Of a stretch of DNA of 52,396 nt, positions 30,041-40,358 are shown in pieces. Positions within the stretch are counted from its first letter, which is position 1. Each line of letters begins with the position of its first letter. The notes below the pieces were generated by a model. The model was not told the origin of the DNA and did no database searches. It saw only the letters and a program-made list of their open reading frames with translations. The position numbers and the translations under genes were made by a program. The DNA comes from Candidatus Woesearchaeota archaeon (GTDB lineage Archaea; Nanobdellota; Nanobdellia; SCGC-AAA011-G17; GW2011-AR18). Where the stretch lies: the NCBI GenBank assembly GCA_018302235.1, contig JAGVZW010000001.1, positions 1 through 52,396 of the forward strand, in the 5' to 3' direction.

Positions 30041-31007
30041 ATAATCTCCTATGCTCTTCTAAAAATCTATTTACATTAAAATATTGTAATGCCTTACTTT
30101 TTAATACCAAAGGATCAAATCTTCTTTGTTTTATTAAATCAATATTCCTTATTAGCTCTTCATAATTTGGGTTAGAAACTAAACCTAAATCATCTTTTCT
30201 TATAATCTCAGAGATACCCAAAACATTTGTAGTTAAAACTGGTTTTCCAGCATATAGACTTTCAACAAGAGAATGTGGTATCTGTTTAACATTCTCGGAG
30301 GTTAAAGCAGGTAAAATCATAGCATTCACCTTACCTAAATATTCATTCATGTTAACACTATGATTTATAATTTTTATATTCTTCAAATTCATAACTTTTT
30401 TTGTTAATTCATCATAAAACATATTTCTCCATAAAAAAATAAAATCGATATCCTCTCTTTCTTTAGCGATTTTAATCAACAAATCAATACCCTTACTATA
30501 AAACTGTTTTTTTTCCAAACAAGAACTTGCAAACAAAAAAGTAAAGCGTTCATTATCACCTAAATTATAATTAAATGTGTCTAAAACCCCGGGATATATT
30601 AATACGATCTTAGAATCATCTACCCCCGCATCCAACAACAATTCTTTATCCATAAAAGATTGAACAACAAACTTGTTTATTTTTTTATAATATTTTGAAG
30701 TCTTAATAATTTTTTCTTTATTTGCAGGACCAGCCCCAGTTAGTATTATTTTTTTATTTATTAAACATAAATGAAATCTATCCCCAAATGATGTATAGAC
30801 ATGTATACTATCTTTTAATATTTTATTAATCTTAAAAATTAATAATGGATTTCTTTTATAATTAAAATTAACATCAGCATTATTCTTAACACTTAAAGTA
30901 TCTACAACAATACTATTAAAACTATTTCTTAATAAATAAACCTCTCTAGAAATAGCCTCATGTTTTGGTAAATAGTCTTGTACAACATAATTTATTTTTT
31001 TCTGCAT
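30018..31007 (-). CDS. Glycosyltransferase, GT4-like
   Basis: LFASSCLEKKQFYSKGIDLLIKIA, IPHSLVESLYAGKPVLTTNVLGISEII. Confidence 0.83.
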   Translation of the reverse strand: MQKKINYVVQDYLPKHEAISREVYLLRNSFNSIVVDTLSVKNNADVNFNYKRNPLLIFKINKILKDSIHVYTSFGDRFHLCLINKKIILTGAGPANKEKIIKTSKYYKKINKFVVQSFMDKELLLDAGVDDSKIVLIYPGVLDTFNYNLGDNERFTFLFASSCLEKKQFYSKGIDLLIKIAKEREDIDFIFLWRNMFYDELTKKVMNLKNIKIINHSVNMNEYLGKVNAMILPALTSENVKQIPHSLVESLYAGKPVLTTNVLGISEIIRKDDLGLVSNPNYEELIRNIDLIKQRRFDPLVLKSKALQYFNVNRFLEEHRRLYEGFNNI

Positions 31008-31732
31008 AATACCAACCACTCCAATGGATTTTCACTTTCTATATGCTCTAATTTATATACTAAATTAAAAGCCTTTTTATCACTTAGCTTAGAAAAAAAT
31101 TTATTAAAAAACCACTGAGAATAAAAATGATTTATATGCCCCCTCAAAACCTGTACTTTAAAACCGTTTTCATCTAATTCATTAATTAAATCATTTTTTT
31201 TAAATAATTCATCATAAATATTATATCTCCCAACCATTTTTCGTACAGAATAAGCCTTATTATAATTTACAGCATCAAAAATCAATATTCCATTTGGTTT
31301 TAATATCCTAAACAGCCCTTTATATAATTCCTCTCTTCTTTCCCTTTTAAAATGCCTTATAAACCTAAAACTATAGATCATATCAAACAGATTGTCCTCA
31401 AAACCCAGATCAAAAGCATCCCCCTCTAAAATGATCCATCTCTTCTTGTCTAACAATTGCCTAGCAATGTCTAACATTGGCATACTTGAATCTAATGCAA
31501 CACCCTGTTTAAAACCCATAATATCCTGACTTATCCTCGCAGGTCCAGATGCTAGATCTAACAAAACATCAACATTATTATCCACAATTATCTTATTTAT
31601 ATATTCAATTTGAACTCTATGTATTACCCTCCCCAAAATATCACTAAATCTATTTATAGAATAATTTCCAACTATGTTTTTATCTCGATAATATTCAATT
31701 ATTCCTTCTTTATCTGAAATATATTCTTTCAT
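30992..31732 (-). CDS. SAM-dependent methyltransferase
   Basis: VLLDLASGPARISQDI, GDAFDLGFEDNLFDMIYSFRFIRH. Confidence 0.85.
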   Translation of the reverse strand: MKEYISDKEGIIEYYRDKNIVGNYSINRFSDILGRVIHRVQIEYINKIIVDNNVDVLLDLASGPARISQDIMGFKQGVALDSSMPMLDIARQLLDKKRWIILEGDAFDLGFEDNLFDMIYSFRFIRHFKRERREELYKGLFRILKPNGILIFDAVNYNKAYSVRKMVGRYNIYDELFKKNDLINELDENGFKVQVLRGHINHFYSQWFFNKFFSKLSDKKAFNLVYKLEHIESENPLEWLVLCRKK

Positions 31733-31788
31733 TATGACTATTTTAATAAAAAATTATTTAAAATATATTAGATAACAAAAAATATATA

Positions 31789-32724
31789 TTATTTTATCTT
31801 AAAATCTACTTTTTTATCAAAAATAAGATCCTTATAATCATCAAATTTTTTAATTTTAACAAAACCCTTTCTTTCCCAATCCATTACCCTATCGATAATC
31901 CTCTTCATATTTTTCAGATTTCTCCAAGTAAAATCATGTGTTCCTAAAACATAAACAACATTTTTATCTAAATATTTTTCCATATCGTTTAAGATATTAT
32001 TAATTTTTTTAGAATTGAAAGTTCCTTCAACATAATTTGAAATATGTAACGCTACTAAACCGTATTTTTCAATTGGTCTACTGACCTTATATTCCCTCAA
32101 TTTTCTTAAATGATCATCCTTGCCAGAATAAGCAACTACCTTAATTCCATTATTCTTCAAAACATTAAAAATTTTTTCTGGATTTTTTATATCTTCTATC
32201 ATATTAAATGGAGCATCAAAAACCTCAACATTTACATCCAAATTTCTCGCAGATATTACAGCAGCCCTAATGCTCTTAAAAATCACATCTTCATCCTCTA
32301 AAGTATAACTCTCATGCGAAAAAGAATGAATACCCAAACAAAAAAACGGTACTTTCATATTTTCTTCAATAAAATCGCCTAAGTATAAACCAGGGCTTAT
32401 AAAACAATCCCCCCCCTTATCCCAATAATACCAATCCTTCTTAAAAAACCAATCAGCCTTTGGCCTGACCTCAGCGAAATGTGGAAAACCATTACAACTT
32501 TTTAAATACAAATGCCCCACTATATTAAAAGTTACTGGCAATCTTTTATCTAAAAAAAACCCAACTAATCCCTTTAATCCCTTTCTATTCCGCGGATATC
32601 TCCCAACCCTTCCAAGAATCTTATTTCCATGCCATTTCAACATATCCACCCTAGAAAAATGAGGGGAATGTACCTTATAAAAAAAATCTGCTTCAGTATC
32701 TACAAATAAACAAAAATCCATCAT
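31789..32724 (-). CDS. Polysaccharide deacetylase-like (NodB-type) protein
   Basis: FVDTEAD, LPVTFNIVGHLY, LGIHSFSHESY. Confidence 0.68.
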   Translation of the reverse strand: MMDFCLFVDTEADFFYKVHSPHFSRVDMLKWHGNKILGRVGRYPRNRKGLKGLVGFFLDKRLPVTFNIVGHLYLKSCNGFPHFAEVRPKADWFFKKDWYYWDKGGDCFISPGLYLGDFIEENMKVPFFCLGIHSFSHESYTLEDEDVIFKSIRAAVISARNLDVNVEVFDAPFNMIEDIKNPEKIFNVLKNNGIKVVAYSGKDDHLRKLREYKVSRPIEKYGLVALHISNYVEGTFNSKKINNILNDMEKYLDKNVVYVLGTHDFTWRNLKNMKRIIDRVMDWERKGFVKIKKFDDYKDLIFDKKVDFKIK

Positions 32725-32800
32725 GAAAACAACAAAAAAGTTCTTATAAGGTTGATTTACCACCAAATAGTAAAGTATATAAACACATTATATTATCAAA

Positions 32801-32992
32801 TTGAGTAAAATGTATGAAGAATATATCGGGAGAATAGTTGAAATTAGATTAAAGAATAGATATATAACTGGAAGAATTATATCATATCATAATCCATTAA
32901 TAAATATAAAACATATTTCTGATGACCTGCAAAATATAACTGGTCAAATTGTTATTTCCTCTAAAATTGAGGAAATAGTAGCAATAAACTAA
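32801..32992 (+). CDS. Small beta-rich protein, possibly Sm-like
   Basis: YIGRIVEIRLKNRYITGRIISYHNPLINIKHI. Confidence 0.45.
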   Translation: MSKMYEEYIGRIVEIRLKNRYITGRIISYHNPLINIKHISDDLQNITGQIVISSKIEEIVAIN

Positions 32993-33018
32993 TAAATTTG
33001 TATCTTCTAATTTTTTCA

Positions 33019-34149
33019 ATGAAAATAGGTTTTTTAATTACATATTTTTATCCATTTGAAGGTGGAGCTGAAAACAATTGTTTTTATTTAGCCAAAGAAT
33101 TAGCCAAAACCCATGAAATTCATGTTTTCACATCAGACAGAAAGAATAATGTTATTTTAAAAAAAGAAGAGATAATCTATAATATCCATATCCATAGATC
33201 AAAAACATATTTTAGATATAAATATTATTTATCTTTTAATCCGTCTTTATTTAAAATTTTAATGTTTAAATTAGATATTTTACACGTACATGGTTTTGGA
33301 TTTATTTGGCATGATATTATTATTTTAGTAAAAAAATTAACAAGCAACACAAAAATATTTTGCACCCCCCACGGACCATTTATGGCACTAAAAGATTATA
33401 CAAAAAAAGAAAGGATCTTTAGAAGAGTAATAACCTTTATAGAAAAATTGACCAATAAAATCTATGATAAGATAATAGAAGTAAATCCTTATCAATATAA
33501 ATGGTTAAAAGAATACGGAATAAAAAAAGAAGATGTTTTATTTTTACCTAATGGAATTCCAAGAGAACTAACAAAACAAGTCAAATCAAATGAATTTATA
33601 AAAAAATATAAACTAGAAGATAAATTTATTATTTCATATCTGGGAAGAATTCAAAAATATAAAGGAATAGATCAGGTTTTAAGAATTTTATCCAAACTAA
33701 AAGATATTCAATCAAACATTCTTTTTTTAATCATGGGTAAAGATGCTGGAGATTTGACAAGAATAAAACAAATAATAAAAACAAATAATCTAGAAAATTA
33801 TACAAAAATAATTGAAAATATTTCAGAAAAAGAAAAAATTTTTGCCTTACAATCATCCGAAATATTCATATTTCCATCAGAATGGGAAGCATTTGGTATA
33901 GTCACCTTAGAAGCAATGGCTCAAAGTAACGCAATTATAGCTACAAAAACAGAAGGATCATTATTTCTAGTAGAGACACAATGCGGCTTACTTTATGATT
34001 ACAACAATATAGAACAGTTGTTTAATTGTTTAAAAAAATTAATAACAAATATAAAATTAAGAAAAAAAATGCAAGTATATAACAAAAAAAAAGCTAAAGA
34101 TTTTATATGGGAAGAAATCGCAAAAAAATTGGAGAGGTATTATAAATGA
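33019..34149 (+). CDS. Glycosyltransferase, GT4 family
   Basis: MKIGFLITYFYPFEGGAENN, SYLGRIQKYKGIDQVL, FPSEWEAFGIVTLEAMAQ. Confidence 0.92.
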   Translation: MKIGFLITYFYPFEGGAENNCFYLAKELAKTHEIHVFTSDRKNNVILKKEEIIYNIHIHRSKTYFRYKYYLSFNPSLFKILMFKLDILHVHGFGFIWHDIIILVKKLTSNTKIFCTPHGPFMALKDYTKKERIFRRVITFIEKLTNKIYDKIIEVNPYQYKWLKEYGIKKEDVLFLPNGIPRELTKQVKSNEFIKKYKLEDKFIISYLGRIQKYKGIDQVLRILSKLKDIQSNILFLIMGKDAGDLTRIKQIIKTNNLENYTKIIENISEKEKIFALQSSEIFIFPSEWEAFGIVTLEAMAQSNAIIATKTEGSLFLVETQCGLLYDYNNIEQLFNCLKKLITNIKLRKKMQVYNKKKAKDFIWEEIAKKLERYYK

Positions 34150-35216
34150 AAATTGCAATACTTTGTCATTATTCACATCCATCTATTTGCGGTGTTTGGA
34201 ATTCAGTATTTAATTTATCTAAAATGTTAAAAGACAAACATGAAATTCATGTATTATCTTCAAATATCATAAAAGGAACGAATAGGCTTTCAAAAGAATA
34301 TGAAAATCTAGATGGAATACATATCCACAGATTTAAAGTAAAATATAATTTTGGAGCTGAGGCACATTATTGGCCATTTAAAGGCCTTTTAAATGAATTA
34401 AAACCTGATATTATTCATAGTCATGTATATCGCCATCCTCATTCGACTATTGTTCCATTTTTTAATAAACCATGTATATTAACAACACATGCACCATTTT
34501 TAGAAAGAAATCTAAGAACTAGAAAAATGAGGATTTTAATAAGAATATATGATCAATTATTAGGAAAAATTATATTAAAAAAATACAATAAAGTAATAGC
34601 AATAACAAAATGGGAGTTAACAATATTAAAAAGATTTAAATTAAATAATTTAGTTTATATTCCTAACGGAGTTGATGATTCTTTCTTTAGCACTAAAGTA
34701 AAACAAGGTTCGTATGTTTTATATTTTGGCAGAATTGACCCAATTAAGAATCTAGAGACATTAATTAGGGCATTTAATATGTTAAAAGATCAAAGATTAA
34801 TACTAGTTGGACCATCAGAAAAGGCCTATTTAGAGAAATTAAAAAGACTAGCTAATAGTAATATAGAATTTAGGCCAGCAGTTTATGATATAAATGAAAA
34901 AATAAAATTATATAATAATTCAAGATTATTTGTACTGCCAAGCAAAAGAGAGGCAATGCCACAATCATTGATAGAAGCAATGGCTTTAGGTAAACCAGTT
35001 ATTGCATCAAACAATATTGGCTGCAAAGAAATAATAGATAAAAAATATATATTTGAAACATATAACCATAAACAACTATCAGCACTAATAAAAAAGACAT
35101 TAATAGAAAAACCAAATCCAATTAAATATAGAAAACTAGCTGAAAAATATAAATTATCAAATGTTGTAAAACAAATAGAAGATGTGTACCATGAAAGTAT
35201 TACTAATTTATCCTAA
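34146..35216 (+). CDS. Glycosyltransferase, GT4 family
   Basis: YFGRIDPIKNLETLIRAF, LPSKREAMPQSLIEAMALGKPVIASN. Confidence 0.92.
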   Translation: MKIAILCHYSHPSICGVWNSVFNLSKMLKDKHEIHVLSSNIIKGTNRLSKEYENLDGIHIHRFKVKYNFGAEAHYWPFKGLLNELKPDIIHSHVYRHPHSTIVPFFNKPCILTTHAPFLERNLRTRKMRILIRIYDQLLGKIILKKYNKVIAITKWELTILKRFKLNNLVYIPNGVDDSFFSTKVKQGSYVLYFGRIDPIKNLETLIRAFNMLKDQRLILVGPSEKAYLEKLKRLANSNIEFRPAVYDINEKIKLYNNSRLFVLPSKREAMPQSLIEAMALGKPVIASNNIGCKEIIDKKYIFETYNHKQLSALIKKTLIEKPNPIKYRKLAEKYKLSNVVKQIEDVYHESITNLS

Positions 35217-36573
35217 CATAGTAGAATCACCTAAAGATATCTCTCATGGTTTAGCACAGATTTCTTCTTTGTTAAAAAAAGATAAACACCAAGTTGAATT
35301 AATTGACACAACATTTAAATTGACTAAATTGGAAATTATAAATAAGGTAAAAAGATTTGATCCTAATGTAATTGGAATAACTATTGCAACAAACGACAAA
35401 GAACATGCTATACGATTATTGAAACTAATAAAGCCTTATACACATGCAAAGATAATTGCTGGAGGATTTCATACAACAATTTTTCCCGAAGATATAATAA
35501 AAGAAAAGGAGATTAATGGATTATGTATTGGTGAAGGTGAATATCCTTTTTTAGAATTCACAAATAATCTACAAAATAAAAAAAAAATAACTGAAATTCC
35601 AAACTTTTGGTATAAGACCTCTAATGGGATAATAAAAAATCCAATAAGAAATTTGATAGAAGACCTAGATAATTTACCATTTCCAGATAGATCAATATTT
35701 GAATACCAAAAATATATCGATCATAATAGGGGCTTAGCAACATTTATCACATCAAAAGGTTGTCCATTTGAATGTTCTTATTGTATAAACAAGATCTTAC
35801 AAAATTTATATAAATATAAAGGAAAATATACACGATTTTATTCTATAGAGTATATAATAAATGAAATAAGAGATGTATTAAAGAGATATAAGGTTAAAGA
35901 GATAGAATTTTATGATGACACATTTACTTTAGACAAAAATAGGATAAGGGAATTTTGTAAGATATATCCTAAAAAGATTGGTTTACCATTTTATATAAAT
36001 GCTAGAGTTAACGCAGTTACAAGAGAAGATTTTTTATTACTTAAAAAAGCTGGTTGTCAAAGAGTTTCTATTGGAATAGAACATGGTGACGAAGAAATGA
36101 GAAATAAGATACTTAAAAGAGATATGACAAATAGACAAATTATACAAACATTTAAGGATGCAAAGACAGCGAAACTTAAGACATATGCATTTAATATGAT
36201 AGGTGTACCATTTGAAACAAAGAAAACTATAGAAAAAACAATTAATCTTAATAAAATAATTCAACCAGATTTTATAGGAGTGTCTTTGTTCAATGCATTC
36301 TATGGTACAGAAATATATGAATTAGCTAAAAATGAAAATATGTTAAAAGAAAAATTATCGGAATCCTACTTTAAAGAATCAAATATAAAGAATAAATATC
36401 TAACAGAAAAAGAACTAGAAAATATCAGAAATAAATTTGGATTCAAAGTTTATATTAAAAAAAGACCAATCAGAGGAATATTAGATTTAATTGACAAAAA
36501 ATACTCAAAAAATAAAAATATTCTAAAGATAAAAAATAAGATCCTAAAATATGGTATCAGAAAGATTATTTGA
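35191..36573 (+). CDS. B12-binding-domain radical SAM protein
   Basis: LLIYPNIVESPKDISHGLAQISSLLKK, GGFHTTIFPE, SKGCPFECSYCINK. Confidence 0.92.
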   Translation: MKVLLIYPNIVESPKDISHGLAQISSLLKKDKHQVELIDTTFKLTKLEIINKVKRFDPNVIGITIATNDKEHAIRLLKLIKPYTHAKIIAGGFHTTIFPEDIIKEKEINGLCIGEGEYPFLEFTNNLQNKKKITEIPNFWYKTSNGIIKNPIRNLIEDLDNLPFPDRSIFEYQKYIDHNRGLATFITSKGCPFECSYCINKILQNLYKYKGKYTRFYSIEYIINEIRDVLKRYKVKEIEFYDDTFTLDKNRIREFCKIYPKKIGLPFYINARVNAVTREDFLLLKKAGCQRVSIGIEHGDEEMRNKILKRDMTNRQIIQTFKDAKTAKLKTYAFNMIGVPFETKKTIEKTINLNKIIQPDFIGVSLFNAFYGTEIYELAKNENMLKEKLSESYFKESNIKNKYLTEKELENIRNKFGFKVYIKKRPIRGILDLIDKKYSKNKNILKIKNKILKYGIRKII

Positions 36574-36628
36574 AAAATATATTTTAAAGGACACACAAAT
36601 AATTTAAAAAATAAAATATTATAAAATA

Positions 36629-38200
36629 ATGAAAAATATAATAAAAAAGCTATTAATAATATTTATAATAATTTGTATAACAAAAATAATAATTAGCTTA
36701 TTTATTAAAGTTCCATTAGGATTTGCAGATAGTTTAGAATACTTAGAAATCGCAAAAAGTTTTCATGACAATTTAGAAATTTCTAGTTTCGGAGAACCAT
36801 CTACAACTTATCCTCCACTATATCCAATACTTCTTTCACCAATATACATCTTAAATAATACAGAATTAATAATAAGTTTAGTCATAATTTTAAATTGTAT
36901 TTTAGCTACATTAATTATTTTTCCTGCATATTTACTAGCAAAAGAATTCAGTAAAGAAAACAAAGCTTATAAAATAGCAATAGTAGTGTCATTAGCTCCG
37001 TTCTCAGTCATAACTTCATTTTATCCTTTAGCAGAAAATATTTACTTTCCTTTATTTCTCCTGACAATATATTTCTTATATATACTAATAAAACAAGATA
37101 AACACATCCTAATTACTGGAGTTTTATTAGGTTTATGTTCTTTAATCAAAATAATAGGGGTTGTAACAATCATTAGTATTACATTATTAATTCTAAAAAG
37201 AATAATAAAAAATCAAAAATCAAAAAAATTGATTTTATCTATTTTAATAGGGACTATAATTTCAATAATCTGGCCAATCAGGAATTATTTAATAAATACC
37301 AATACACAAAACACCCTAAATGATACTATTACAAGAATAATAAATATAGTAAATCCAACAGAATCATTTTTAATAATTTTAAAGTGGATTTTCATAAACA
37401 ACGCATATATTATTCTTGCAGCAACCCCATTAATTATATTCTTATTAATAAAAAAAAAATCAGAGTTCAAAGAAATTTTAGCATATCTTTACTTTCCATT
37501 TATAATTTTTTTATCAATTTATATAAAATCTGCAGAAGTACTTAGAGGAAGATATGTAGAAATTTTTCTAGCTCCAATAATTATTTTAGCACTCTCAACA
37601 AAAGAAAAAATATCATATTTATATTTAAGTATAATTTTTTTATTAACATTGCCTATTTTATTTTACAATCACCAAAAATTCTTTCCGATTAATGGGACAT
37701 CTTTATCTGAGTTTGGTGCATCTCTATATATATTAAACATTAATAGCGAGATAATAATATCTATTTTAATAATAATATTATTCTTAATAACGATAATTTC
37801 AATAAAATATAAAAAAAATTTTTTAACAATTACAATAATATTTTTAACAATATCAACTATAGGCATTACAATGACAATATACGATTCAAAATATAGATGG
37901 GAACCAATAGAACCAATTCAACTGGGGATTTGGATAAATAAAAATATTCCCTCAAATGCAACATTTCACTACGATAAAATAGACAGAGAACAACTTAGAA
38001 ATTACACTAAAGACTCAGAAATAAAAAATACAATTGAAAAATCACCATGGAGATCCAGTCTTATAACAACATATTGGATTAGGGGACCAATAGAAATAAA
38101 AACAATAAAAGAAAACAATTGTGATTATATTATATCTACACAAACATATCCTTTAGAAATAATAAAACACGGAAAAATAAAAATATATAAATGCAAATAA
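36629..38200 (+). CDS. Polytopic GT-C membrane glycosyltransferase (PMT/ArnT-like)
   Basis: FADSLEYLEIAKSFH, STTYPPLYP, about 10 TM helices. Confidence 0.75.
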   Translation: MKNIIKKLLIIFIIICITKIIISLFIKVPLGFADSLEYLEIAKSFHDNLEISSFGEPSTTYPPLYPILLSPIYILNNTELIISLVIILNCILATLIIFPAYLLAKEFSKENKAYKIAIVVSLAPFSVITSFYPLAENIYFPLFLLTIYFLYILIKQDKHILITGVLLGLCSLIKIIGVVTIISITLLILKRIIKNQKSKKLILSILIGTIISIIWPIRNYLINTNTQNTLNDTITRIINIVNPTESFLIILKWIFINNAYIILAATPLIIFLLIKKKSEFKEILAYLYFPFIIFLSIYIKSAEVLRGRYVEIFLAPIIILALSTKEKISYLYLSIIFLLTLPILFYNHQKFFPINGTSLSEFGASLYILNINSEIIISILIIILFLITIISIKYKKNFLTITIIFLTISTIGITMTIYDSKYRWEPIEPIQLGIWINKNIPSNATFHYDKIDREQLRNYTKDSEIKNTIEKSPWRSSLITTYWIRGPIEIKTIKENNCDYIISTQTYPLEIIKHGKIKIYKCK

Positions 38201-38230
38201 CTTTAAATATAATATATAATTTTAAAAAAT

Positions 38231-39661
38231 ATGAACATTCTTTTTATTGAACCAACACCAGGATTTGGTATTATAGATGAAAAACAAAGAAAGAAAAGAG
38301 CCGCTGGATTTTTCCCACCATTAGGTATAGCAATTCTTGCAACTATTCTAGAACAGAAAGGACACAAATGTAAAGTAATAGATCTTCAAATTGAACAATA
38401 TACTGCTAAAGATTTTCTAAAAGAAATTAAAAGTTTTAATTCAGAAATTATTTGTATATCTATTTTTACAGCACTAGCAACTGAAGCATTCAAGCTTTCA
38501 AAATTAATAAAAGAAAATCTAAATTTACCTATTATTTGTGGCGGTCCCCATGTTAGTTTATTTCCTAAAGAAACATTAGAGCAAAATAAAGAAATAGATT
38601 ACATTGTATTTGGGGAAGGAGAACACACACTTCCAGAGTTAATTAATGCTCTTGAAAAAAATCTCCCTAAAGAAAATATAAAAGGAATATTCTTTAGAAA
38701 AGATGAAAAAATCATTGAAACAGAAAAAAGATCACAAATTTATAACTTAGATGAAATTCCAATACCATCAAGAAAATTTTTTAAAATGAAAAAATACATC
38801 CAAGTACCAAATCAATATAATCGACTACCTATAACCAATATAATAACATCCAGGGGTTGCGCTTATAATAAATGTAAATTTTGTTCAGAATCTGGAGAAT
38901 TACATAGCCATTATAGAAGAAATAGTGTTGAAAGAGTAATAGAAGAAATAAAATACTTAATAGACAATTATAAAATAAGAGAAATATATTTTTGGGATGA
39001 TGAATTTGTTGTAGATAATAATTGGGTTCAAAGATTCTGTGAAAGTTTAAAAAAAGAAAATTTTGATTTAACATGGACTTGTTGTGCAAAAGTAAATTAT
39101 GTTAATCAAAAAATACTAAAGATAATGGCATCAGCTGGTTGCTGGAATATTTTTTATGGTTTAGAGTCTGGTGACCAAAAATTATTAGATGACTTAAAAA
39201 AAGGACAAACACTTGAAGAAATAAGAAATGCTATAAAATGGACTAAAGAAGCTGGTATAAAAGCAAGAGGTTCATTTATGCTTGGATTACCTGGAGAAAC
39301 ACCAGAATTAGGACAAAAAACAATAAATTTTGCTATTGAGTTAGATCTAGATTATGCGATATTCTGTCTAACCACACCATACCCAGGAACTAAATTGTAC
39401 AAAGAATTCTTAGATAAAGGTAATAAAAATATAGAATGGGATAAATATACAAGTTTTTTTCCAGTTTATCTCCCAGAAGGATATAAGAATAAAGAAGAAT
39501 TAATAGAACTTCAAAAATCAGCATATAAACAATTTTATTTCAGATACAATTATATAAAAAATATAATTAAATCATTAAAAAACAAACAAGATCTAAAAAG
39601 AAATATAAATGGTGTAAAATATTTACTAAAAATGAAGTTATTAAACTCTCCAGGATTATAA
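38231..39661 (+). CDS. B12-binding-domain radical SAM protein
   Basis: FFPPLGIAILATILEQKGHK, GGPHVSLFPKE, SRGCAYNKCKFCSESG. Confidence 0.92.
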   Translation: MNILFIEPTPGFGIIDEKQRKKRAAGFFPPLGIAILATILEQKGHKCKVIDLQIEQYTAKDFLKEIKSFNSEIICISIFTALATEAFKLSKLIKENLNLPIICGGPHVSLFPKETLEQNKEIDYIVFGEGEHTLPELINALEKNLPKENIKGIFFRKDEKIIETEKRSQIYNLDEIPIPSRKFFKMKKYIQVPNQYNRLPITNIITSRGCAYNKCKFCSESGELHSHYRRNSVERVIEEIKYLIDNYKIREIYFWDDEFVVDNNWVQRFCESLKKENFDLTWTCCAKVNYVNQKILKIMASAGCWNIFYGLESGDQKLLDDLKKGQTLEEIRNAIKWTKEAGIKARGSFMLGLPGETPELGQKTINFAIELDLDYAIFCLTTPYPGTKLYKEFLDKGNKNIEWDKYTSFFPVYLPEGYKNKEELIELQKSAYKQFYFRYNYIKNIIKSLKNKQDLKRNINGVKYLLKMKLLNSPGL

Positions 39662-39662
39662 T

Positions 39663-40358
39663 ATGAATAAATTCCTATCACATGCGGATTTAGACTATAA
39701 AAAACGCATAATAAAAGCCAAAAAAATAAAATCGGTTTTAGATACAATAACAAAAAATAAAGTAAAAATTTTAGATATAGGAACTGGTTCTGGAATTATA
39801 GCAAATTATTTATCAAAAGATCATATTGTTACTTCTGTTGATATGATTGATGAAAGGACCATCACAGAAAATTATAAATTTATTTTAGTAAAAGATGAAA
39901 TTTTACCTTTTTTAGATAAAGAATTTGACATCATAATATCCAATCAAGTAATTGAACATGTTAATAAAGCCAATATTCATTTATCCGAGATATATAGATG
40001 TTTAAAAGAAGGAGGTTTTTGTTATCTCTCCACACCAAACAAATATGCACTTTTTGAAGCCCACTATAAATTACCATTCTTATCTTGGTTACCTAAAAAT
40101 CTAGCAAACATATATATGCAATTAATAAAAAAAAGAAGTTATGATATTTATCCATTAAGTTACAACTCAATATTAAAATTAACTTCAAAATTTAAAATAA
40201 AGAATTTAACATTAGACATTTTAAGAAACCAAAATAAATTTAATTTAGATAAAGAATATAATTTTTACTCTAAGATTATTTCATTTTTCCCCTGTTCATT
40301 AGATAATTTTTTATCACAGTTAAGTCCATCTTGGATATTTTTACTAAAAAAAGAATAA
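39663..40358 (+). CDS. SAM-dependent methyltransferase
   Basis: VKILDIGTGSGIIANYL, DIIISNQVIEHVNKANIHLSEIYRCLKEGG. Confidence 0.9.
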   Translation: MNKFLSHADLDYKKRIIKAKKIKSVLDTITKNKVKILDIGTGSGIIANYLSKDHIVTSVDMIDERTITENYKFILVKDEILPFLDKEFDIIISNQVIEHVNKANIHLSEIYRCLKEGGFCYLSTPNKYALFEAHYKLPFLSWLPKNLANIYMQLIKKRSYDIYPLSYNSILKLTSKFKIKNLTLDILRNQNKFNLDKEYNFYSKIISFFPCSLDNFLSQLSPSWIFLLKKE

